Of a stretch of 31,322 nt of DNA, positions 29,392 to 31,322 are shown piece by piece (within the stretch, counting starts at the first letter, position 1; each line of letters begins with the position of its first letter). Made by a program: the position numbers and the translations under genes. The notes beneath the pieces were generated by a model. That model was given only the letters and a program-made list of their open reading frames with translations, ran no database searches and was not told the DNA's origin. The stretch is from a virus, in the IMG/VR virus record IMGVR_UViG_3300034012_001634, positions 1 to 31,322 of that record. One strand, given 5' to 3'.

Positions 29392-29778
29392 CTATCGAAA
29401 GACGAACTCGAAATCTTGTTGAACGATTCGCATCGTGCGATCACCCATTGCGTCCGCTTGCTCCTGCTGCTGCGAGAGCCTGGACATTAGGACCGTGACT
29501 CCGCTCTGTGTCCCAGACCACCCGTCGAGTCCTGCGCGGATCGCCTCGGCGACCGGCGACACTTGCGCCATTGTTTCGCCGACGGTCTCGATTCGGAGAA
29601 TCGCGCGCTGTAGGAGCGGGTTGTTTCCCAGGGTGCGAGCCATGCCCTGTCCGCTTGTGCGACTGACCGCGATGGCGGGGAGCTGCGGCTCCTGGACGAT
29701 GATCTCACGGTAGACGCGAGACCCGGCGCCGGTGTTCAGCGCGGAGACCTTCGCGATGATTGCGTTCTCGATACTCAC
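29392..29778 (-). CDS. Tail terminator / tail completion protein (DUF3168-like)
   Basis: 128 residues: MSIENAIIAKVSALNTGAGS and VYREIIVQEPQLPAIAVSRT, later PLLQRAILRIETVGETMAQV, SPVAEAIRAGLDGWSGTQSG and a final RTMRIVQQDFEFVFR. The pattern is that of DUF3168 proteins of tail completion (lambda gpU-like location). It overlaps the gp10-like gene by 4 nt (ATGA), and its end precedes the tandem terminators. Confidence 0.88.
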   Translation of the reverse strand: MSIENAIIAKVSALNTGAGSRVYREIIVQEPQLPAIAVSRTSGQGMARTLGNNPLLQRAILRIETVGETMAQVSPVAEAIRAGLDGWSGTQSGVTVLMSRLSQQQEQADAMGDRTMRIVQQDFEFVFR

Positions 29779-30347
29779 GAATCGACGAGCCCCTCTGCGT
29801 CTGCGGCCTTTTTTTGCATTCGACGCTCGAGGCGTGAGAGCCCCTGCGCGAGGATGCGTTGAAACTCCGGGATGATGTCGGTGCGGGTTGCGTTCCAGGC
29901 CGGAGTAAACCAGGGACGCGCCGGAACCTGGCCCGAGCTAGAGCCGCCCTTCCCTTTTGTCTTGTTCCCCTTGCGGAGCCATCCGGTCGAGCGAGTTCCG
30001 ACACGGTGACCGAACTCGATCAGGTGACCGTAGAAAATCCCTTTCCGCTTTCTGTCGTAGTAGACGTTATGCAGCGCCTTCGCTTTCTTGTCTGACTTCT
30101 TCGGCCCGACCTGGACCTCGACGACGTTTGTCCCTCGAGGCTTGACTGTGACAATTCGAACCGACTCGGCGAGCGCGCCCGATCGAGCGAAGCTTTCCGC
30201 GTTCGAGGTTGCCTGGCGCTCGAGCTTAATCAGCGAGCGACGGGTTGCTCGAGTAAGGAGCCGCTTACCGGCCAAAGCATCGAGCTCGGTCAGTCGCGCC
30301 TCGATCTCCTTCAATCCCTCAATGCGAAAATCCGTGATGATTGCCAT
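29775..30347 (-). CDS. HK97 gp10-like head-tail joining protein
   Basis: 190 residues with FRIEGLKEIEARLTELDALA at the start, RRSLIKLERQATSNAESFAR, then GPKKSDKKAKALHNVYYDRK, YGHLIEFGHRVG and SGQVPARPWFTPAWNA, which match HK97 gp10 (the H-L-I-E-F-G-x-x-x-x and P-A-R-P-W-x-x-P-A segments). A long positively charged linker lies between. It takes part in joining head and tail. Overlaps both neighbours by ATGA-type junctions. Confidence 0.93.
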   Translation of the reverse strand: MAIITDFRIEGLKEIEARLTELDALAGKRLLTRATRRSLIKLERQATSNAESFARSGALAESVRIVTVKPRGTNVVEVQVGPKKSDKKAKALHNVYYDRKRKGIFYGHLIEFGHRVGTRSTGWLRKGNKTKGKGGSSSGQVPARPWFTPAWNATRTDIIPEFQRILAQGLSRLERRMQKKAADAEGLVDS

Positions 30348-30673
30348 CAGGTAAATCGCTCGACGCAGAGTAGCTGGAGCTCGCGGTTGCGCTCGTCGCG
30401 ATTGATCACCGACTGGATGTCGAAGTAGCGCGAGCCAAACTTGACGCGATCCTTCGGCGTGAGCGTCACGCCAGAGATCGGACGGATGACGATGCGCGTC
30501 GAGATCTCGCTCTGCATCTGCGCGGCGGCGAAATACTCGCGACCGTTGAGCGGTTCGACAGACGCCCAGACCGTACCGAGCGCCGTCCAGGTCGGCGTCT
30601 GGTCTCCGTACTGGTCGATCGCGTCGGTCGCCCGCTGAACGGTGACCCGATGTCGAAGGCGCCCGGCCTGCAT
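30347..30673 (-). CDS. Head closure / head-tail adaptor (SPP1 gp16-like)
   Basis: 108 residues, MQAGRLRHRVTVQRATDAID, YGDQTPTWTALGTVWASVEP, LNGREYFAAAQMQSE, then ISGVTLTPKDRVKFGSRYFD and IQSVINRDERNRELQLLCVE. This is the typical beginning and end of the Phage_H_T_join family. It plugs the portal-connector complex after packaging. Its position between connector and gp10 is canonical. Confidence 0.95.
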   Translation of the reverse strand: MQAGRLRHRVTVQRATDAIDQYGDQTPTWTALGTVWASVEPLNGREYFAAAQMQSEISTRIVIRPISGVTLTPKDRVKFGSRYFDIQSVINRDERNRELQLLCVERFT

Positions 30674-31248
30674 TAGAACACCTTGAAGGGTGACAGGAGC
30701 GCGGTGAATCCGAGCGGAAACTCGGTGACGATCGTCCCGGTGAGCGTCGCTTCGCGGTTCTCGTAGAGGTGCGCGATCATCAGCTTGATCGCCGCCTTGA
30801 TCGCTGGCGGCACATCCGTCGGCGCACCGTAGCCCGCGACGTAGCGGATGCGGACGTCGTTGATGTGACCTCGAGAGCTCGGCCAGGTCTGGTTATAGGC
30901 CTGGAAGATCTTCCCAGGTTGCGCGAACGGGCCCGCGTCGTTGACGACCTGGTAGGTGTTCGCTGCGAGCGTCTGCGTGTTTCCCTGGACGTCGATGTAG
31001 ATGATCGAGGTCACGCTTACGAGCGGCGCCTTCGGGATCTGAAAGTAGAGCGGGAACTGATCGACCTGGAGTTCCCAGGTCGTATTTACGAACGAGCGCC
31101 CGGTGTAGGCCTCGGCGTATTCGCGCGCGGCCTTCGTGAGTGCGAAGAGAATTTCGTCGTCCTGGTTGCCGTCGATGCGGCAATGTGAGCGCGCCTCTTC
31201 GACCGTTACCGGCTCACCCGTCGGAGCCGTGATCAGGGTGTGGTTCAT
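30673..31248 (-). CDS. Head-tail connector (gp6 / phiE125 gp8-like)
   Basis: 191 residues beginning MNHTLITAPTGEPVTVEEAR, SHCRIDGNQDDEILFALTKA, AREYAEAYTGRSFVNTTWEL, with IRYVAGYGAPTDVPPAIKAA and IKLMIAHLYENREATL, matching the phage gp6-like connector family including the phiE125 gp8 type. Its start overlaps a preceding stop (ATGA). It would bind the portal ring, although here its gene is separated from the capsid by the accessory genes at the left edge. Confidence 0.95.
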   Translation of the reverse strand: MNHTLITAPTGEPVTVEEARSHCRIDGNQDDEILFALTKAAREYAEAYTGRSFVNTTWELQVDQFPLYFQIPKAPLVSVTSIIYIDVQGNTQTLAANTYQVVNDAGPFAQPGKIFQAYNQTWPSSRGHINDVRIRYVAGYGAPTDVPPAIKAAIKLMIAHLYENREATLTGTIVTEFPLGFTALLSPFKVF

Positions 31249-31322
31249 AGTTGTCGCACCTGTACCAGGACCGAGCGGTCCTCAATGCGTCCGCCTGGAG
31301 TCGTCACGCGGTTCGTGATGAG
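31245..31322 (-). CDS. C-terminal end of a gene cut by the right window edge
   Basis: The last 25 codons of a frame open at the right edge: LITNRVTTPGGRIEDRSVLV ending in QVRQL, with its TGA overlapping the connector ATG (ATGA). The overlap and the codon pattern suggest a real gene. It may be the end of the fibre-like gene that is open at the left edge, but a direct join of the two edges is out of frame by one base. Confidence 0.6.
   Translation of the reverse strand, partial: LITNRVTTPGGRIEDRSVLVQVRQL

Noticed and set aside
1-31322. Diversity-generating retroelement
   Set aside because: No reverse transcriptase frame and no template/variable repeat pair seen near the fibre genes.
1-31322. 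Direct end-to-end circle closure of the window
   Set aside because: Joining base 31322 to base 1 puts the two fibre-like frames out of phase by one base and yields a stop after six codons; some sequence must be missing if the ends meet.

Overview
The window is almost a whole temperate siphovirus (or prophage) genome, cut open at an arbitrary point. The base composition is GC-rich, and the gene set (YdaU-type replication gene, RecT/YqaJ recombination pair, RusA, S24 repressor, HK97-type head, lambda-like tail, Rz/Rz1 spanins, large serine recombinase) points to a phage of a Gram-negative host, most likely a GC-rich member of Pseudomonadota. The outer-membrane lipoprotein spanin supports a diderm host. 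The host genus cannot be read from the sequence. I see no bacterial chromosomal genes, tRNAs, rRNAs, IS elements or CRISPR arrays.

Layout: two divergent transcription units leave a control region at about 11.14-11.22 kb. The leftward unit (minus strand) starts with a Cro/YdaS-like gene. It runs through replication (YdaU, a helicase-loader-like protein, an SSB-tailed protein, small proteins, RusA) and a probable late antiterminator. It continues with HNH endonuclease, small and large terminase, portal, protease and major capsid, then an 82-aa protein, a GT42/DUF115-like glycosyltransferase-fold protein, a small structural protein and a tail-fibre-like gene broken by the left window edge. At the right edge the same strand carries on with the last 25 codons of a gene, then the connector, head closure, HK97 gp10-like protein, tail terminator, tail tube, G/GT chaperones (with a -1 frameshift site), tape measure, tail-tip proteins and an 1893-aa central fibre. 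It ends with the lysis block: membrane/coiled-coil protein, amidase, holin-like protein, zinc peptidase, HTH-phosphoesterase, DUF3310, Rz and Rz1. The canonical order is restored only if the two window edges are close together on a circular or circularly permuted genome.

The rightward unit (plus strand) starts with the S24 repressor. After a strong promoter at 11949-11977 it encodes a small membrane protein, YqaJ exonuclease, RecT annealase, several small proteins, an AT-richer GIY-YIG protein and the serine recombinase. The recombinase meets the spanin gene tail to tail, with a 27-bp overlap. Most genes overlap by ATGA/GTGA/TGATG, so both units look like tightly coupled operons. No gene-free stretch exceeds 300 bases; the longest is 11886-12021.

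Points of most interest: a highly symmetric operator region, with a related operator embedded in the rightward promoter; heptamer iterons plus two palindromes inside the replication gene (candidate origin); two tandem intrinsic terminators in the middle of the morphogenesis operon; a canonical slippery heptamer in the tail chaperone gene; a glycosyltransferase-like gene and a fibre gene inserted in the head module; an HTH-phosphoesterase in the lysis block; and a large excess of the palindrome CTCGAG in all reading frames. I did not find a convincing wholly new multi-gene system; the accessory genes named above are the best candidates for unknown function.
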